Assembly: GCF_001858025.1 (NCBI RefSeq)
Contig: NZ_LZQD01000005.1
Location: 119,406-183,405 of the forward strand
Reading direction: 5' to 3'
Length of the DNA: 64,000 bases
DNA from: Trichormus sp. NMC-1
GTDB lineage: Bacteria; Cyanobacteriota; Cyanobacteriia; Cyanobacteriales; Nostocaceae
A model generated the notes under the pieces. That model saw only the letters and a program-made list of their open reading frames with translations. It was not told where the DNA came from and did not search any database. Both the position numbers and the translations under genes were made by a program. The first letter of the stretch is position 1. Every line of letters begins with the position of its first letter. Shown here in pieces: positions 29,327-39,633 of this stretch.

Positions 29327-29860
29327 GTGCCATTAGACTTTAATGAAATCCGCCAACTACTGGCAACTATTGCACAAACGGATATTGCAGAAGTAACGCT
29401 CAAAAGCGATAATTTTGAGTTAACGGTACGGAAAGCTATCGGTAATCATGTACTCGCGGTAGGTCAAGCTACACTAAGTGGTGTGGTGGGTTCGGGATTG
29501 ACATCGGTAACGACAGGAAATCAGATAGCACCCACACAGTTACCAGAAACAACGACAAGCCGTGATAATTCTGTGGCTGGGGCGCAATCACCGTTATCAG
29601 TGAATACACCCGCTGCCAGATTTGTAGAGGTACAGTCCCCTATGGTGGGAACTTTTTATCGCGCACCAGCACCAACTGAAGGGCCTTTTGTGGAAGTAGG
29701 CGATCGCGTCCGCACTGGTCAAACAGTCTGTATAATTGAAGCCATGAAGCTCATGAACGAAATTGAAGCCGAGGTTTCTGGACAGGTGATGGAAATTTTG
29801 GTGCAGAATGGCGAATCGGTAGAATATGGTCAACCTTTGATGCGAATTAACCCTGATTAA
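29327..29860 (+). CDS. accB: Biotin carboxyl carrier protein of acetyl-CoA carboxylase
   Basis: A 177-aa protein that carries biotin between the carboxylase and carboxyltransferase parts in the first step of fatty acid synthesis. The biotinyl domain is at the C-terminus with the invariant [12 protein letters not shown], whose Lys is biotinylated, and the preceding [21 protein letters not shown] Thr/Ser/Pro-rich linker spans about residues 60-100. The start is [18 protein letters not shown], and probably belongs to an efp-accB operon. Confidence 0.96.
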   Translation: MPLDFNEIRQLLATIAQTDIAEVTLKSDNFELTVRKAIGNHVLAVGQATLSGVVGSGLTSVTTGNQIAPTQLPETTTSRDNSVAGAQSPLSVNTPAARFVEVQSPMVGTFYRAPAPTEGPFVEVGDRVRTGQTVCIIEAMKLMNEIEAEVSGQVMEILVQNGESVEYGQPLMRINPD

Positions 29861-30052
29861 GTATTAATATCTATATGAAATGAGTCAAAATAATTCGTAA
29901 TTGATCATTCGTAATTCGTAATTCTTGCCCCACGCTGAAAAAGCATTTTTTTATCAATAACTTAAGTAAGTATGTACATTAATTACGCATTACCGATTAC
30001 TAATTATTTTGTTCACTGTTAACACTTAGTCAGTCCTTGCGGGTTAATCCTG

Positions 30053-30397
30053 ATGAAACAAACGTTGCCTGTACCACCAGAAGTAGTGCAACAAGTCGCT
30101 GAATACTTTAGCCTGTTAAGTGAGCCGATGCGTCTGCGGCTGTTACACTTGCTACGGGATGAGGAAAAATGTGTGCAAGAGTTGGTAGAGGCAACACAAA
30201 CGTCTCAGGCAAATGTGTCTAAGCATCTAAAAGTAATGTGGCAAGCAGGAATCCTTAGCCGCCGCAGTGAAGGAACTTGCGCCTACTACCGGGTGGAAGA
30301 TGAAATTATTTTTGATTTGTGCAATCGTGTTTGCGAGCGCTTGTCCACACGGTTAGAACAGCAAGCCCGCAGCTTTAGGGTGTTAAATAAGTCTTAG
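30053..30397 (+). CDS. ArsR-family winged-helix regulator
   Basis: A 114-aa transcription factor with the ArsR fold: EPMRLRLLHLLRDEEKCVQELVEATQTSQANVSKHLKVMWQ contains the helix-turn-helix, followed by the wing RRSEGTCAYYRVED. It has a Cys in the DNA-binding part (EKCVQEL), one in the wing (GTCAYY) and two towards the C-terminus (FDLCNRVCERL), which could bind metal or respond to redox, but the metal-sensor CxC site is not typical. Its targets are not evident from the neighbours. Confidence 0.9.
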   Translation: MKQTLPVPPEVVQQVAEYFSLLSEPMRLRLLHLLRDEEKCVQELVEATQTSQANVSKHLKVMWQAGILSRRSEGTCAYYRVEDEIIFDLCNRVCERLSTRLEQQARSFRVLNKS

Positions 30398-30459
30398 TCA
30401 TTGGTCATTGGTCATGAGTTTATTTTTTGGTAAACTGACCACTGACCATTGATTATTTG

Positions 30460-31065
30460 CTAAAGCGGATAATTTTTATTAAAGCTTTCACGAGTTAAAG
30501 GCTGTTCTAGTTCCACTCCTTCACCACCTAAAACATCCAACTGTTTGCCATTTACTTCAATGTAAACTTTGGCGTTAGGATTGAGAGTTGTAGCGGTATA
30601 GACAACCTGACCTAAACGACCCATCATGGAAGTGCTACCACCACCACTGGTAAAATCTGATGATAAATTAACGTGGACTTCATTCTTGTCCGCTTTTAGT
30701 CCCAGTAGCTGAGTACCTTGGGGAATGGTTGTAGAATCTGTAGATTCAGTTGGCCCCGCTAATAATGTTTTAAAAGCAGCTTCTAAAGCTTGGTTGGGTT
30801 GTGCCGCAGTAATTTTTATCGGCTGAGGAACTAACTCAACGCTTTTGTCCGTTGGTCTCAGCCAATATATACTAGCGGTTTGCTCATTACCCGGCTGGAT
30901 TGTTGATGGTTGTTTGATGATTTGAGAGGGGTTTGCTGGTGTGGAAGTATTGGGAGTTTGGGAAGTCAACCAAGCTACCCCGCCACTTACCGCGACAACC
31001 GCAGCTGAGACGGCTGCTATTACACCTGAGGAAATATTCCGGTTAGTTCTTTGTTGGTCATTCAT
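30460..31065 (-). CDS. GerMN-domain lipoprotein-like or membrane-anchored protein
   Basis: A 201-aa protein with an N-terminal membrane helix (residues 13-33, SSGVIAAVSAAVVAVSGGVAWL), a Pro/Thr-rich linker and a GerMN domain (about 63-190): YWLRPTDKSVELVPQ, ALEAAFKTLLAGPTE, IPQGTQLLGLKADKNEVHVNLSSDF and VVYTATTLNP. GerMN domains occur in spore germination and cell-envelope proteins, and their role in cyanobacteria is not known. It appears to be a single gene unit. Confidence 0.88.
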   Translation of the reverse strand: MNDQQRTNRNISSGVIAAVSAAVVAVSGGVAWLTSQTPNTSTPANPSQIIKQPSTIQPGNEQTASIYWLRPTDKSVELVPQPIKITAAQPNQALEAAFKTLLAGPTESTDSTTIPQGTQLLGLKADKNEVHVNLSSDFTSGGGSTSMMGRLGQVVYTATTLNPNAKVYIEVNGKQLDVLGGEGVELEQPLTRESFNKNYPL

Positions 31066-31625
31066 ATCTAAAACCTACTTGACAAAGGGCTGAAATAGTG
31101 TTATCGAGAGGAGACACCTGGTTAAAGACGATAGGGATGCATGGTTTGGTTCTTAAAATCGATAGATGCTTTAATGTATGAAAATTCTGCTGATTTTAAT
31201 TTTGCCTGTTTCATACCAATTTGGGATTGGGATTTTAGATTAAGAATCTTCTTGGTTAGGCTATTTCAGCATTTTGTAATCTTGCACCCATAGTAACTTT
31301 ATCTCATCTTTAATTTTAGGTTGACTGTTCTAGTCCGTCACCGAAATTTTGATGTAAATATAATTGTTTCTTGAAATACGGATATGAAAATGGTGTACGG
31401 GAAGATATTTAATACTATGTTAATACTCTACATCCTCATTATTGATGAGATTGAATATCCAAAAGTATGAATTATTTCAACTTATGTGTACTTTTGCTTA
31501 CTCCTTGAATTTACTCCTTTAATATAGGATTCAAATCCTCAATAGCCATTTCCTGAAATAGATGGATAGATATTTACACAAATTTAATTTTATTTGTAAT
31601 ATTTAACTTTCTGGCGTTGCTAAAT
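31066..31625. other. AT-rich intergenic region
   Basis: These 560 bp have no supported protein frame or recognised RNA. They contain ordinary AT-rich sequence and presumably the promoter of the GerMN gene. Confidence 0.5.
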
Positions 31626-31733
31626 TCAAATAGGAAATTGAAAAATAACTTTACCAAAAATATCCCGCAGTAAATTGAGTTGTCCAACTTTTGCTAATTC
31701 ACTTAAGGGAGTTGTATCGGAGACAATAATCAC
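31626..31733 (-). pseudogene. DUF3368 (PIN-like) toxin remnant, N-terminus only
   Basis: A 35-residue frame begins at a GTG that overlaps the stop of the upstream gene (GTGA at 31730-31733). It reads VIIVSDTTPLSELAKVGQLN then LLRDIFGKVIFQ, which is the start of DUF3368 proteins, with the first PIN-type Asp. The rest of the gene, about 120 residues, is missing. It was the toxin partner of the adjacent UPF0175 gene. Confidence 0.7.
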
Positions 31734-32012
31734 TTTTTATACTGGCTTAAAATTTCTACTGTTTGAGTAACTTCTTCCTGTAGTTCTTCCTTGGTTTGGG
31801 TAGGGAAGGGAGATATTTGATAAATATCCATTAATTCAGAAAGTTGCCACCGTTCAATTTCTAATAATTCTGCTGCACGTCCAGCACTAATATCTCCATG
31901 ACGTAATAATGTCATGATGTATGCTTCTTTGGCTTTTTTTTTCTGCTTCTAAACGATGAATTTCTGGGACTTCGGGTAAGGTGAGGGTAAATTTGATTTC
32001 TGTTGTAGCCAT
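31730..32012 (-). pseudogene. UPF0175 antitoxin, frameshifted in a poly-A run
   Basis: Translation from ATG at 32010-32012 reads MATTEIKFTLTLPEVPEIHR and then LEAEKK, but a run of nine A (plus-strand T at 31934-31942) puts the rest out of frame. With eight A the frame would continue as KAKEAYIMTLLRHGDISAGR into AAELLEIERWQLSELMD, a UPF0175 protein of about 93 aa. The 61-aa frame from 31915 is thus only its C-terminal part. This is either a true decay mutation or a homopolymer error. Confidence 0.72.
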
Positions 32013-32188
32013 TTTGTTTTACCTTTTCTAATTTTAGGAAATGTTGGGTTTCCTTGCGTCAACCCAACCTACTACTGACTGTCTGATAGCGTAGCCATAT
32101 CAGGATTTTTAGGATTAAAGGATGTACAAGATTGACAATTTAGGGGGCTAACCAAGAAAAAAACCTCTGCGTACCTCCGCCTTTACCT

Positions 32189-32357
32189 CAGAGGATGTTT
32201 GAAAAGTTGCAAATTATACTCTAAACCCCTCTCCAAACCTCTCCCCCACAGGGAGAGAGGCTTTGATTCTTACTCCCCTTCCCTGGTAGGGAAGGGGTTG
32301 GGGGTTAGGTTCTGAGACTTTTGATGTTACCAAAAATACTTTTAAAACATCCTCTCA
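32189..32357. repeat. MITE-like repeat, family 1, second copy
   Basis: The unit runs from GAGGATGTTTGAAAAG to TTTTAAAACATCCTC and shares with 498-687, in reverse, the GAGAGAGGCTTTGATTCTTACT text and the GGTTGGGGGTTAGGTT tract. It lies just downstream of proS. Confidence 0.75.
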
Positions 32358-32377
32358 GCGCCCCTCTGCGTTTAATT

Positions 32378-34186
32378 TTACCCTTCTATCGCGTCTTTAA
32401 TCCACTGTTGCAACGTATTGACAACTTCCTCAATCGGGATTTCTTGAGATTCACGAGTTGCGCGTTTTACTACTTCAACTTTACCGTTAGTAATCGCTCT
32501 GCCGGTAACAATTCTAAAGGGAATTCCGATTAAATCGGCATCTTTGAATTTAACACCTGCACGTTCATCTCTGTCATCTAACAAAGTTTCTACACCTGAA
32601 GAGTTGAGTTCGGTGTAAAGCTTTTCGGCTACTGCGATTTGTTGGGCATCTTTAATGTTAGGAATTGTGATAATGGCGTGATATGGTGCGATCGCAACTG
32701 GCCAAATTATGCCATCCTTATCATAGGATTGCTCTACCGCTGATTGTGCTAAACGAGACACACCTACACCGTAGCAACCCATCACCAAAGGCTTTTCTTC
32801 CCCTTGTTCATTAGTATAAGTTGCACCCATCGCTTCAGAGTATTTTGTCCCTAATTGGAAGATGTGACCGGCTTCGATACCTCTAGCTGTTTGTAGGGTT
32901 TGGTTTGAATCGTGAAGTGAGCGATCTCCTGCTTTTGATTTACGAATATCTACTGTTAAGGCAGGTAGCTTAAATTGCTCACCCCAATTTGCGCCAACAA
33001 CATGAAAACCAGCTTCATTTGCACCAGTGACAAAATTCTTTAATTCCACAGCGGTTTTATCCACCAAGCGCACAAACTGGGAATTTACCTGTTTACTTCC
33101 AGCGATATAATCATCAGCAATATCTGGTGCAATATAACCTAAAGGTAAAGATTTTGCTGCCCAAGTGGCAATTGTTTCACTAGTAGGTATACTAAAAGCA
33201 ATAATAGCTTTTGCACTAAATTGAGGAGCTAATTTAGTCAATTCATTTTGTAATTTGACTTCATTAACTTCCTGATCTCCGCGAATATTTACCAACACCA
33301 AAACCGTTAAACCGTTATCATATACAGTTTGATATAAAACGTTTTTGACAATTTGAGTAGGAGAACATTTGAGAAAATTACAAAGTTTTTCAATTGTATC
33401 AGTTCCCGGAGTTTCCCGTTTTTCGTAAGTTGTAAAAGGTGAAGTTTCCGACTCAGCAGGAAGAGAAACTGCTTTTTCTACATTCGCTGCATATTTACCA
33501 TCTTCAGTGTAGAGAACTTCATCTTCTCCCGCATCTGCTAACACCATAAATTCTGTAGAACCAGAACCACCAATAGCACCAGAATCAGCTTCTACTGCTC
33601 GGAAAGCTAAACCAGAACGTCGCAACATATTACTGTATGCTTTGTACATATCCTGGTAAGTTTTTTTCAGACTTTCTTCATCAGCATGAAAAGAATAACC
33701 ATCTTTCATGATAAATTCTCTACCGCGCATTAAACCAAAACGGGGACGAATTTCATCACGAAATTTAGTTTGCAGTTGATATAAATGTAGAGGTAATTGA
33801 CGATATGAACGAATCATATCACGGGCAACTGTTGTAATTACTTCTTCATGAGTTGGGCCAAGTCCTAATTGTTGTTCTCTTCTATCAACGAGAGAAAACA
33901 TAATTCCCTCAGCCTTAGTATAGGTGTCCCAACGTCCCGACTCCTTCCATAATTCAGAAGGTTGTAATTGTGGTAATAAACATTCTTGTGCGCCGGTAGC
34001 GTTCATTTCTTCCCGCACAATTTGGGAAACTTTTTGCAAAACCCGCCACATTAGGGGAAGATAAGCGTAAATGCCGCTACCGATGCGACGGATATAACCG
34101 GCACGCAGTAACAATTTATGACTAGGGATTTCCGCATCAGCCGGATCATCCCTCAGTGTAACAAATAACATTTGTGATAATCGCAT
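32378..34186 (-). CDS. proS: Prolyl-tRNA synthetase
   Basis: A 602-aa class II synthetase of the bacterial type with an editing domain. Motif 1 region [18 protein letters not shown], motif 2 [21 protein letters not shown] and motif 3 [11 protein letters not shown] are visible. The editing (INS) domain lies between (about residues 225-385), and the anticodon-binding domain at the end has [25 protein letters not shown]-type sequence. It charges tRNA-Pro. It is divergent from the acyltransferase gene at 34315. Confidence 0.97.
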   Translation of the reverse strand: MRLSQMLFVTLRDDPADAEIPSHKLLLRAGYIRRIGSGIYAYLPLMWRVLQKVSQIVREEMNATGAQECLLPQLQPSELWKESGRWDTYTKAEGIMFSLVDRREQQLGLGPTHEEVITTVARDMIRSYRQLPLHLYQLQTKFRDEIRPRFGLMRGREFIMKDGYSFHADEESLKKTYQDMYKAYSNMLRRSGLAFRAVEADSGAIGGSGSTEFMVLADAGEDEVLYTEDGKYAANVEKAVSLPAESETSPFTTYEKRETPGTDTIEKLCNFLKCSPTQIVKNVLYQTVYDNGLTVLVLVNIRGDQEVNEVKLQNELTKLAPQFSAKAIIAFSIPTSETIATWAAKSLPLGYIAPDIADDYIAGSKQVNSQFVRLVDKTAVELKNFVTGANEAGFHVVGANWGEQFKLPALTVDIRKSKAGDRSLHDSNQTLQTARGIEAGHIFQLGTKYSEAMGATYTNEQGEEKPLVMGCYGVGVSRLAQSAVEQSYDKDGIIWPVAIAPYHAIITIPNIKDAQQIAVAEKLYTELNSSGVETLLDDRDERAGVKFKDADLIGIPFRIVTGRAITNGKVEVVKRATRESQEIPIEEVVNTLQQWIKDAIEG

Positions 34187-34314
34187 CGTTTTTTACCTTT
34201 ACTTCCTAACTTTTCAAATCGGTTATGTTTAAAGTGTTTCCATTTAGTGAGGACTAAAGTCCTTACTACTAACCAAATTCTGCTTTTTCTATGTAACTTG
34301 AGGAGATAACTACC

Positions 34315-35706
34315 TTGTCTGAAGTAATGTATCAAGCACAACCACCTTTAGAATTTATTCCGCCAGCGCTGAACCCCTTACTATTAAGATTTGTTCATCT
34401 TTTTTTACCCGACTGGATACGCTGGAAAACTCCTATTAGCCAAATTGAAGCAGAAAATGTGGAAGTTTTGCTTGATCTTTATCAGCAATTTCAGGAGGGG
34501 AAAATCCGCTTTATGCTGGCGTTTCGTCATCCTAAAACAGAAGATCCACTTTGTTTAGCTTACTTGTTTTCCCAACTTGTGCCAAAGGTAGCACGACAGC
34601 GGGGTGTACAGCTACAGCATCCGATTCATGCCCATTTTATCTATGATCGGGGAATTCCTCTATGGGCGGGTAAACATATTGGTTGGCTTGCTTCTCATTT
34701 AGGTGGTACTCCCATTCAACGCGGTAAAGCTGACTGGACTGGTTTACGTTCAGCGCGGGATTTATATATTAATGGTAAGTTTCCAATGGCTGCTGCGCCG
34801 GAGGGTGCGACAAATGGGTTATCAGAGATTGTTAGTCCTTTGGAACCGGGTATTGCTCAAATGGGTTTTTGGTGTGCAGAAGATTTGCAAAAAGCCAAAA
34901 GAGATGAGAAAGTTTTAATTTTACCAATTGGAATTAAATATAGTTATGTTAATAAACCTTGGGATAATATAGCAAATTTGTTAACTGAATTAGAAGCAGC
35001 TAGTGGTTTATCTGTCAAGTCAACAAATAATAATTCTTTTGATGTGCTTTATCCTCGGTTATTGACTTTAGCAGAACATTTATTATCGATAATGGAGCAA
35101 TTTTATACCCGATTTTATCATCAAACATTGCCAGATACAAAGATTACCAATGGAGAAATTAAAGATAGAAATGAAGCTTTAAGTTATCGTTTACAAGCTG
35201 TGATGAATATCTCGTTATTCATTGCTGAACAGTATTTTGATTTGTCATCTAGGGGAAATTGGGCTGATAGATGTAGACGGGTGGAACAAGCTGGTTGGAA
35301 TTATATCTTTAGAGAAGATTTTAAGGATATTAAATCATTATCACCTATTGAGAAAAGTTTGGGGGATAGAATTGCGGAAGAAGCATATTTTCGGATGTGG
35401 CACATGAGGTTAGTTGAGAGTTTTGTGGCTGTTTCTGGTATTTACATCCGCGAAAAACCCACGGTAGAAAGATTTGCAGAAACGACTTTAATTTTATGGG
35501 ATATGGTTAATAAAATTAAGGGTAATAATCCTTTACCTCGTCCGCAATTGGGTAAGCAGCAGGTGAAGATTACTGTGGGTAAACCGATATCGGTTTCTGA
35601 ACGTTATTCGGGTTATAAAAGTAGTCGGGTTGCTGCGAGACAAGCGGTGTCTGAGTTAACGAGTGATTTACAGCAGGTGTTGGAGGGTTTGGTTGAGAAG
35701 GGATGA
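34315..35706 (+). CDS. PlsC-like 1-acyl-glycerol-3-phosphate acyltransferase family protein
   Basis: A 463-aa protein with an acyltransferase domain in the first half: FRHPKTEDPLCLAYL gives the HxxxxD catalytic motif, followed by IYDRGIPLWAG, HLGGTPIQRGKADWTGLR and MAAAPEGATNG, which match the later blocks of the family. The C-terminal half is helical and of unknown function, longer than in PlsC itself (about 250 aa). It probably transfers acyl chains to a lipid precursor. The start codon is TTG by translation; an ATG at 34327 is an alternative. Confidence 0.85.
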   Translation: MSEVMYQAQPPLEFIPPALNPLLLRFVHLFLPDWIRWKTPISQIEAENVEVLLDLYQQFQEGKIRFMLAFRHPKTEDPLCLAYLFSQLVPKVARQRGVQLQHPIHAHFIYDRGIPLWAGKHIGWLASHLGGTPIQRGKADWTGLRSARDLYINGKFPMAAAPEGATNGLSEIVSPLEPGIAQMGFWCAEDLQKAKRDEKVLILPIGIKYSYVNKPWDNIANLLTELEAASGLSVKSTNNNSFDVLYPRLLTLAEHLLSIMEQFYTRFYHQTLPDTKITNGEIKDRNEALSYRLQAVMNISLFIAEQYFDLSSRGNWADRCRRVEQAGWNYIFREDFKDIKSLSPIEKSLGDRIAEEAYFRMWHMRLVESFVAVSGIYIREKPTVERFAETTLILWDMVNKIKGNNPLPRPQLGKQQVKITVGKPISVSERYSGYKSSRVAARQAVSELTSDLQQVLEGLVEKG

Positions 35707-35819
35707 TAAATAACTTGTCTCACGCAAAGGCGCAAAGGCGCAAAGGAAGGAAGAAATACAGAAGTTAAAAGTGCGGTTTAAATCCTCAACTATTGAAGAA
35801 GGTTGAGGATTTGGGTTAT

Positions 35820-35938
35820 TTATTTGGCGCTATTTTTTAACTCGTTCCATGCTTTGACTACTTCATCTAATTTATTTGGTAGTTGAGATTGAGAAATATC
35901 ATCGTATTGTGTTGTGGTTGTTTTACTTGGTTTTACTT
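35820..35938 (-). pseudogene. C-terminal remnant of an unidentified gene, cut by a MITE
   Basis: An open frame without a start reads KVKPSKTTTTQYDDISQSQL and then PNKLDEVVKAWNELKNSAK before a stop at 35820-35822. It ends exactly where the family 3 repeat begins at 35939, so the upstream part was probably lost or displaced on insertion. The original protein is not recognised. Confidence 0.45.
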
Positions 35939-36031
35939 TACAGCAGATTGCAGATCAATGAGGTACAGAATCAAAATTGAAACCTAGACACATTCGCCAG
36001 TTTTACTCCTGACTCCTGAATTCTGCTGTAT
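35939..36031. repeat. MITE-like repeat, family 3, second copy
   Basis: This is a reverse-orientation copy of the unit at 25393-25499, with ends TACAGCAGATTGC and TTCTGCTGTAT. Along most of its length the two differ at only a few positions, apart from the number of GGAGTCA heptads. Confidence 0.8.
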
Positions 36032-36168
36032 ATGAATTTCGCGCCTAGATCCAAAGGTGCAATCCAAATTACAGATCTATTTTTATGTTAACTCTTGACA
36101 GTAAAAATAGGCGAATGAGAGTTGTTCTCTTTCACCTTTGCAATGATTTCATAACATATCTTGATAAC

Positions 36169-36708
36169 TTAACTCAAATGATTCTCTAACAAAGAGGCTA
36201 TAGCTTCTGGATGAACTTTCTTGTATTGCTTTTTACCCAGCATCAAAACACAATTGGGAGCGCTGCTACAACGTTTTTGACAATCGGTATGTTCAATTGT
36301 CACTTTATCAGATAAACCGCGATCGCACAAAGTTTTCTCTAAGTCTGATAATAACCCCTTTCCACCCCGTTTCATACAACCAGATTTTTGACAAACCATA
36401 ATCTTGGCTTTGGTTTGAGGTTGACGATTTTCAATGAAACACAAACCAACTGCTTCTACTTGATAAGCTTTGAGTTTGATCTTTTTTGTGCGAGAGTTCA
36501 ATTTACTGATAGCACCAACGCGAATTTGTTCACCAGGTACTAAAGAAGAAACTGGAGAGCAGCGCAAATCTTTAGGTAGTTTAACTTTCACCTTCCCAGA
36601 GGGAATCGCTAAACTTAAATATTTATATTTTCCTGGTTTATCACCAACAAAACCTAAAAACTGTCCTTCAAGATTCAATTCTGATAACGACTGATACTTT
36701 TCACCCAT
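36169..36708 (-). CDS. Thioredoxin-like [2Fe-2S] ferredoxin-domain protein
   Basis: A 179-aa protein with a C-terminal thioredoxin-fold [2Fe-2S] domain (about residues 100-178). Cys residues in MVCQKSGCMKRGG and HTDCQKRCSSAPNCVLM fit the cluster ligands. The N-terminal half is a small beta-rich domain (FLGFVGDKPGKYKYLSLAIP, VKVKLPKDL) of unknown role. It follows nifT on the same strand after 251 bp, so it may serve electron transfer linked to nitrogen fixation, but similar proteins also occur in non-fixing strains. Confidence 0.85.
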   Translation of the reverse strand: MGEKYQSLSELNLEGQFLGFVGDKPGKYKYLSLAIPSGKVKVKLPKDLRCSPVSSLVPGEQIRVGAISKLNSRTKKIKLKAYQVEAVGLCFIENRQPQTKAKIMVCQKSGCMKRGGKGLLSDLEKTLCDRGLSDKVTIEHTDCQKRCSSAPNCVLMLGKKQYKKVHPEAIASLLENHLS

Positions 36709-36959
36709 GTCGATAACTCAAAATTACAAAATTAACTTTTAGTCAAACTGAGTTAGATAGGGTGAATCATGTCTAATTCGTAATAGAGCCTCCGGCACGC
36801 TACGCGAACGTAATTCGTAATTGAAGAGAGTAAACGACACTATCAATTAAGCAGTTCAATTTCTCAATGATGAGAATTACAAATTAAGGATTATCAATTA
36901 CGAATTATTTTGACATGACTTCAAAGATGGATTTTCACCATCTCCCTACCATCAAATTT

Positions 36960-37178
36960 CTAAGCGAGGCGTTTAGCTTCTACAGTGAGGGGTAATTTTT
37001 CTGTAGCTGGTAACTCACTAAATTCTAATTCCCAACCATTAGCTAAAGTGAGAACTTTACCTGCATCACTATCAGTTTGTTTGACAACTTCTTCCTCAAG
37101 GTCTTTTTTAGCAACGTAAACAACTAAAGTACCAGCATCATTCATTCTTAGCATTACTTTCATTATTTTCCTCAACAA
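36960..37178 (-). CDS. nifT: NifT/FixU family protein
   Basis: A 72-aa protein matching Nif[30 protein letters not shown] and LTLANGWELEFSELP. The 5' end overlaps nifZ by about 40 bp; the Met at 37163 (MKVML) is the more usual start. NifT is conserved in nif operons, but its function is unclear and not essential where tested. It is the last recognisable nif gene of the nifVZT run. Confidence 0.92.
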   Translation of the reverse strand: MLRKIMKVMLRMNDAGTLVVYVAKKDLEEEVVKQTDSDAGKVLTLANGWELEFSELPATEKLPLTVEAKRLA

Positions 37179-37443
37179 TTTCTAGTTCTTTCTTTTTACA
37201 ACCGATGACGAACCCTGTATCTAAGAAATGCACAGCATATATATAGGTATTTTGTAAAAATGTGCCTATACTTGCCACATAACCAACGTCTCCCTTTTGA
37301 GCCAAAACTGCACCAATGTCTTGGCCAGGAAACGTACCATCATTTTTGATCAATTTACGAATTCGTACTTTTTGACCAATTTCAAAAGCGGGAGGTAAGT
37401 CCAGTTCTAATTCATCGCGCTGCATGAGAATACCTCTGTTCAC
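37138..37443 (-). CDS. nifZ: NifZ
   Basis: A protein of up to 101 aa; starting at the Met at 37425 ([12 protein letters not shown]) gives 95 aa. The core [39 protein letters not shown] and [16 protein letters not shown] matches NifZ, which helps mature the P-cluster of the MoFe protein. It overlaps nifT at its end, and nifV overlaps or abuts its start, indicating translational coupling. Confidence 0.93.
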   Translation of the reverse strand: MNRGILMQRDELELDLPPAFEIGQKVRIRKLIKNDGTFPGQDIGAVLAQKGDVGYVASIGTFLQNTYIYAVHFLDTGFVIGCKKKELEIVEENNESNAKNE

Positions 37444-38545
37444 GTACTAGATTTAACAGTTCTTCTGTAGTGAGACTACGTTTTTTTAGTGTTGATTGTT
37501 GACGTACTGCATCTAATATAGATTGGGTTTCTTCTGAATTCAAAAAGATGCCATATTGTTCTAACAAATTAGATACTAAATGCCGTCCAGAATGTTTACC
37601 TATGACTAAACTTCTCTCCCAACCTACTTCTTCAGGAGCAAAAGGTTCATAAGTTTCTGGGTTTTGTAATACACCATGAGCATGAATACCAGATTCATGA
37701 GCAAAGGTATTTTTACCGACAATTGCTTTCCAAGGTTGAACATTAGCACCTGATGCAGCAGCAACCAATTGAGATAGTTCTAATAAGTGTCGGGTTTTAA
37801 TCCCTAAATCAACACCATAGATGCATTTTAGAGCCATAATAACTTCTTCTAAAGCTGCGTTTCCGGCTCTTTCACCTAAACCATTAACGGTGGTATTAAC
37901 AGAAACGGCTCCAGCTTTTATCCCAGCAATAGCATTAGCAGTTGCTAAACCAAAATCATTATGGGTGTGAATTTCTACGGGAATTGATAAAGTAGATACT
38001 AACCGTTTAACTTTTAGATGAGTTCCAAAAGGATCAAGAACTCCAACTGTGTCGCAAAAACGAAATCTTGATGCACCCCATTCTTGAGCATATAATGCCA
38101 CATCTTCGAGGAAATTTTCATCGGCTCTAGAAGAATCTTCTCCCCCGACTGCAACCCAAAGACCATTATCAACTGCGAAGCTAATACAGTCTTTAAGTCT
38201 TTGTAAACTTACTCTCCATTGACCATGAAATTTAGCAGCAATTTGAATACCAGAAACGGGAATAGCAATATGTACTCGTTGCAGTCCACAAGCAATAGAA
38301 GCTTTAATATCTGAAATTACAGCGCGGTTCCAACCGAGTAATTTCGCATCTAAATCTAAGTTAACAATGGCAGTAATTGCCCGAATTTCTTCTTCTCCCA
38401 TTGCCGGAATACCGACTTCTAATTCGGGTACGCCAATGGCATCAAGAAATTGAGCGATCGCTACTTTTTCTTCTAGGTTAAAAGCAACACCTGCTGCTTG
38501 TTCACCATCACGTAATGTAGTATCATTAATAATGATTTCACTCAT
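37412..38545 (-). CDS. nifV: Homocitrate synthase
   Basis: A 377-aa enzyme from the Met at 38545, which gives [20 protein letters not shown]. It condenses acetyl-CoA and 2-oxoglutarate to homocitrate, the organic ligand of FeMo-co. Motifs of the DRE-TIM family are present: [44 protein letters not shown] and KHSGRH. A longer frame begins at 38638 with a hydrophobic stretch ([16 protein letters not shown]) that is unlikely to belong to this cytosolic enzyme. It is followed directly by nifZ. Confidence 0.95.
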   Translation of the reverse strand: MSEIIINDTTLRDGEQAAGVAFNLEEKVAIAQFLDAIGVPELEVGIPAMGEEEIRAITAIVNLDLDAKLLGWNRAVISDIKASIACGLQRVHIAIPVSGIQIAAKFHGQWRVSLQRLKDCISFAVDNGLWVAVGGEDSSRADENFLEDVALYAQEWGASRFRFCDTVGVLDPFGTHLKVKRLVSTLSIPVEIHTHNDFGLATANAIAGIKAGAVSVNTTVNGLGERAGNAALEEVIMALKCIYGVDLGIKTRHLLELSQLVAAASGANVQPWKAIVGKNTFAHESGIHAHGVLQNPETYEPFAPEEVGWERSLVIGKHSGRHLVSNLLEQYGIFLNSEETQSILDAVRQQSTLKKRSLTTEELLNLVREQRYSHAAR

Positions 38546-38747
38546 CTCAAATATCCCTCTAGTGGAGTTTTTACTAATACTCTTTAACGCTACAATTCCT
38601 AGTAATAATAGATATAAAAAAATTATTAAAATTTCCAATTTAAATACTAAAAATAGCGCTAGTTATTAAACAGGGTTTATGAACTTTAATTATTGCTCAA
38701 TAACTCACACCACATCTGTATGACAGAAAACAAAATCTTGGTATAAT

Positions 38748-38867
38748 TTAGGAAGATTTTTTTCTGCTTTCATTTGGCTGCTCTACAAATAGCCAGTAGC
38801 TAATATAGCTATTAGTAAGTCCTGTCAATAATAAGATACTCAGTCCAGCAATTAAACTAACAATCAT
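38748..38867 (-). CDS. Possible 39-aa single-helix membrane microprotein in the nif cluster
   Basis: A short frame upstream of nifV starts MIVSLIAGLSILLLTGLTNS and continues YISYWLFVEQPNESRKKSS before a TAA. It is a clean membrane helix (residues 2-18), an aromatic interface (YISYW) and a basic polar tail, like many small cyanobacterial membrane proteins. It does not match PetN, PetM or the photosystem small subunits that I know. The ribosome site is weak (GAGGC 10 bp upstream). It lies between the DUF2949 gene and nifV, all on one strand. Only composition and position support it. Confidence 0.4.
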   Translation of the reverse strand: MIVSLIAGLSILLLTGLTNSYISYWLFVEQPNESRKKSS

Positions 38868-39124
38868 AGTAGTAGCCTCATTTGTGTACAATAATTGATA
38901 TTTTGTATAGACAATAGATGTCTCACAAATATTCGCTTCATATCTAAGATGTAATAATTTTGGCTAACAATTTAGACTAGTACCGCTGTCTCGGAATTTT
39001 AATTTAAAATTTCAATTAAAATTTCAATTAAAATTAAGAATTTAAAAAGCACATTAAACAAGCTGTTCATTAATTTTTGTTTTGTACTAGATGCAAGAGT
39101 CATTACATCATATTTTTGAATTGT

Positions 39125-39322
39125 TTAAGCGTGTTCTGCTAACCAATCAAAAATCTTTTCTAACTGCTCTAAATCAATAAAACCATATTGCCAAAGCAGC
39201 ATCGGTATTGGTCCTTTATCTAACTCACGGTGTCGCAAAGCAACAGCAATATTTGCTTTTGGAAGTTCCAGTTCATTATGCAAAAAGTGAAGTAATTTCT
39301 TATCGCTGTTACGCTGTACCAT
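39125..39322 (-). CDS. DUF2949-like small protein
   Basis: A 65-aa protein, LLHFLHNELELPKANIAVAL, then RHRELDKGPIPMLLWQYGFI and DLEQLEKIFDWLAEH, matching small cyanobacterial DUF2949 proteins. The function is unknown. Similar small genes lie between nifP and nifV in other heterocystous strains, to my recollection, so co-expression with nif genes is likely. Confidence 0.75.
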   Translation of the reverse strand: MVQRNSDKKLLHFLHNELELPKANIAVALRHRELDKGPIPMLLWQYGFIDLEQLEKIFDWLAEHA

Positions 39323-39633
39323 AATTTGACGTTGAAAATATCAAGTTAGACAATAATTTTTCAAATTCCATCCCCAATGTTAGTTACTAATTTCACTGTA
39401 TTCAGAAATGAAATATGTCAGAGAAGTTTGAGATTTAGTAGATTTAGCAGATTTGGAAAAGTGAGTGAAACCTAAGCTTAGGTTAATTCTCTTCAGTCTG
39501 CAAGCTAATTTGTGAGTGAACAATAACTTTGAGCTTTTCAGAGTCTAAATCATGCTTGCATCATGAATTACGCTCTGATATTGTATTGATTAGACATTCT
39601 AGAAGTTGTAAATTGTGATTACTCACACACTTT

